5,258 bases of DNA from an uncultured Ruminococcus sp. (lineage in GTDB: Bacteria; Bacillota; Clostridia; Oscillospirales; Acutalibacteraceae), in contig CACYDY010000117.1 in the NCBI GenBank assembly GCA_902773245.1, positions 1-5,258 of the forward strand, given 5' to 3'. The notes under the pieces are model-generated. The model had not been told where the DNA came from and made no database searches. It saw only the letters and a list, made by a program, of their open reading frames with translations. The stretch's first letter is position 1. Every line of letters begins with the position of its first letter. The translations under genes were made by a program, and so were the position numbers. Below, piece after piece: positions 5,041 to 5,258 of the stretch.

Positions 5041-5258
5041 ATGGCAAGTAACAAATTGAAAGCCTCGGCAAAAAAATCGATCGCCGTTCTTTCATCGCTG
5101 GCAATTCTTTTGTCTTGCGGCACCACGGGTTTATTCAGCGCCTCGGCTGCACAGACGGACGAATCCAAAGCCGTCGCTGCCAATGACGGAACTCAAGCGG
5201 CAAAGAAGATCAAGATCTACTCCGAAGGCAAGGAACTCAACACTATTGTTGATCCTCA
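5041..5258 (+). CDS. exported protein of unknown function, N-terminal fragment
   Basis: Only 72 codons are in the window; the 3' end runs off the right edge. The N-terminus is a signal peptide: a basic n-region with Lys5, Lys7, Lys11 and Lys12, a hydrophobic core at about residues 14-25, and a small-residue A-S-A stretch suggesting cleavage after Ala36 or Ala37. L-L-S-C (23-26) could instead be a lipobox with Cys26 as the lipidated residue; the further hydrophobic stretch after it makes ordinary signal peptidase I cleavage slightly more likely. The following residues (38-56) are polar and rich in Ala, Asp and Lys, like a linker, and no domain can be recognised by residue 72. The start is set by AAAGGAGA 8 nt upstream. 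The product should be secreted or held at the cell surface. Confidence 0.85.
   Translation, partial: MASNKLKASAKKSIAVLSSLAILLSCGTTGLFSASAAQTDESKAVAANDGTQAAKKIKIYSEGKELNTIVDP

Overview
The window looks like chromosomal DNA from a low-GC Gram-positive bacterium of the Clostridia, possibly an Oscillospiraceae/Ruminococcaceae-type gut anaerobe. The evidence is indirect: AT-rich spacers, purine-rich GGAG ribosome binding sites, near-consensus sigma-A promoters (TTGACA-17-TATAAT type), a trmK-nif3 gene pair as in Firmicutes, and a DUF4418 plus ABC transporter cassette. Genus is a guess.

Layout. Positions 1-423 are a divergent intergenic region. It holds a leftward promoter at the extreme left edge, for a gene outside the window, and a rightward promoter at 269-297 surrounded by inverted repeats. 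A rightward operon follows: a DUF4418 membrane protein (424-840), a MacB/FtsX-type ABC permease (852-2048) and its ATPase (2058-2735). It ends in a perfect 16-bp hairpin one base after the last stop codon. That hairpin also sits where the leftward trmK-nif3 operon ends (4256 down to 2813), so it probably serves both. TrmK (tRNA m1A22 methyltransferase) and the Nif3-family protein overlap by 14 bp and share a strong promoter at 4296-4324.

Between that promoter and the next rightward gene lies an array of three 97-bp tandem repeats (4333-4623) with conserved hairpins, plus a diverged fourth copy of its terminal motif (4639-4657). A rightward promoter at 4696-4724 then starts a leader of about 310 nt before a gene for an exported protein (5041 onward), which runs off the right edge after 72 codons.

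The three rightward genes probably form one membrane export or efflux machine of unknown substrate. Cys, His and Met motifs in DUF4418, and a Cys-Cys pair in the outer domain of the permease, hint at metal or redox chemistry. The trmK-nif3 pair is housekeeping. The least explained parts are the repeat array, the long leader of the exported protein, and the inverted repeats around the transporter promoter.
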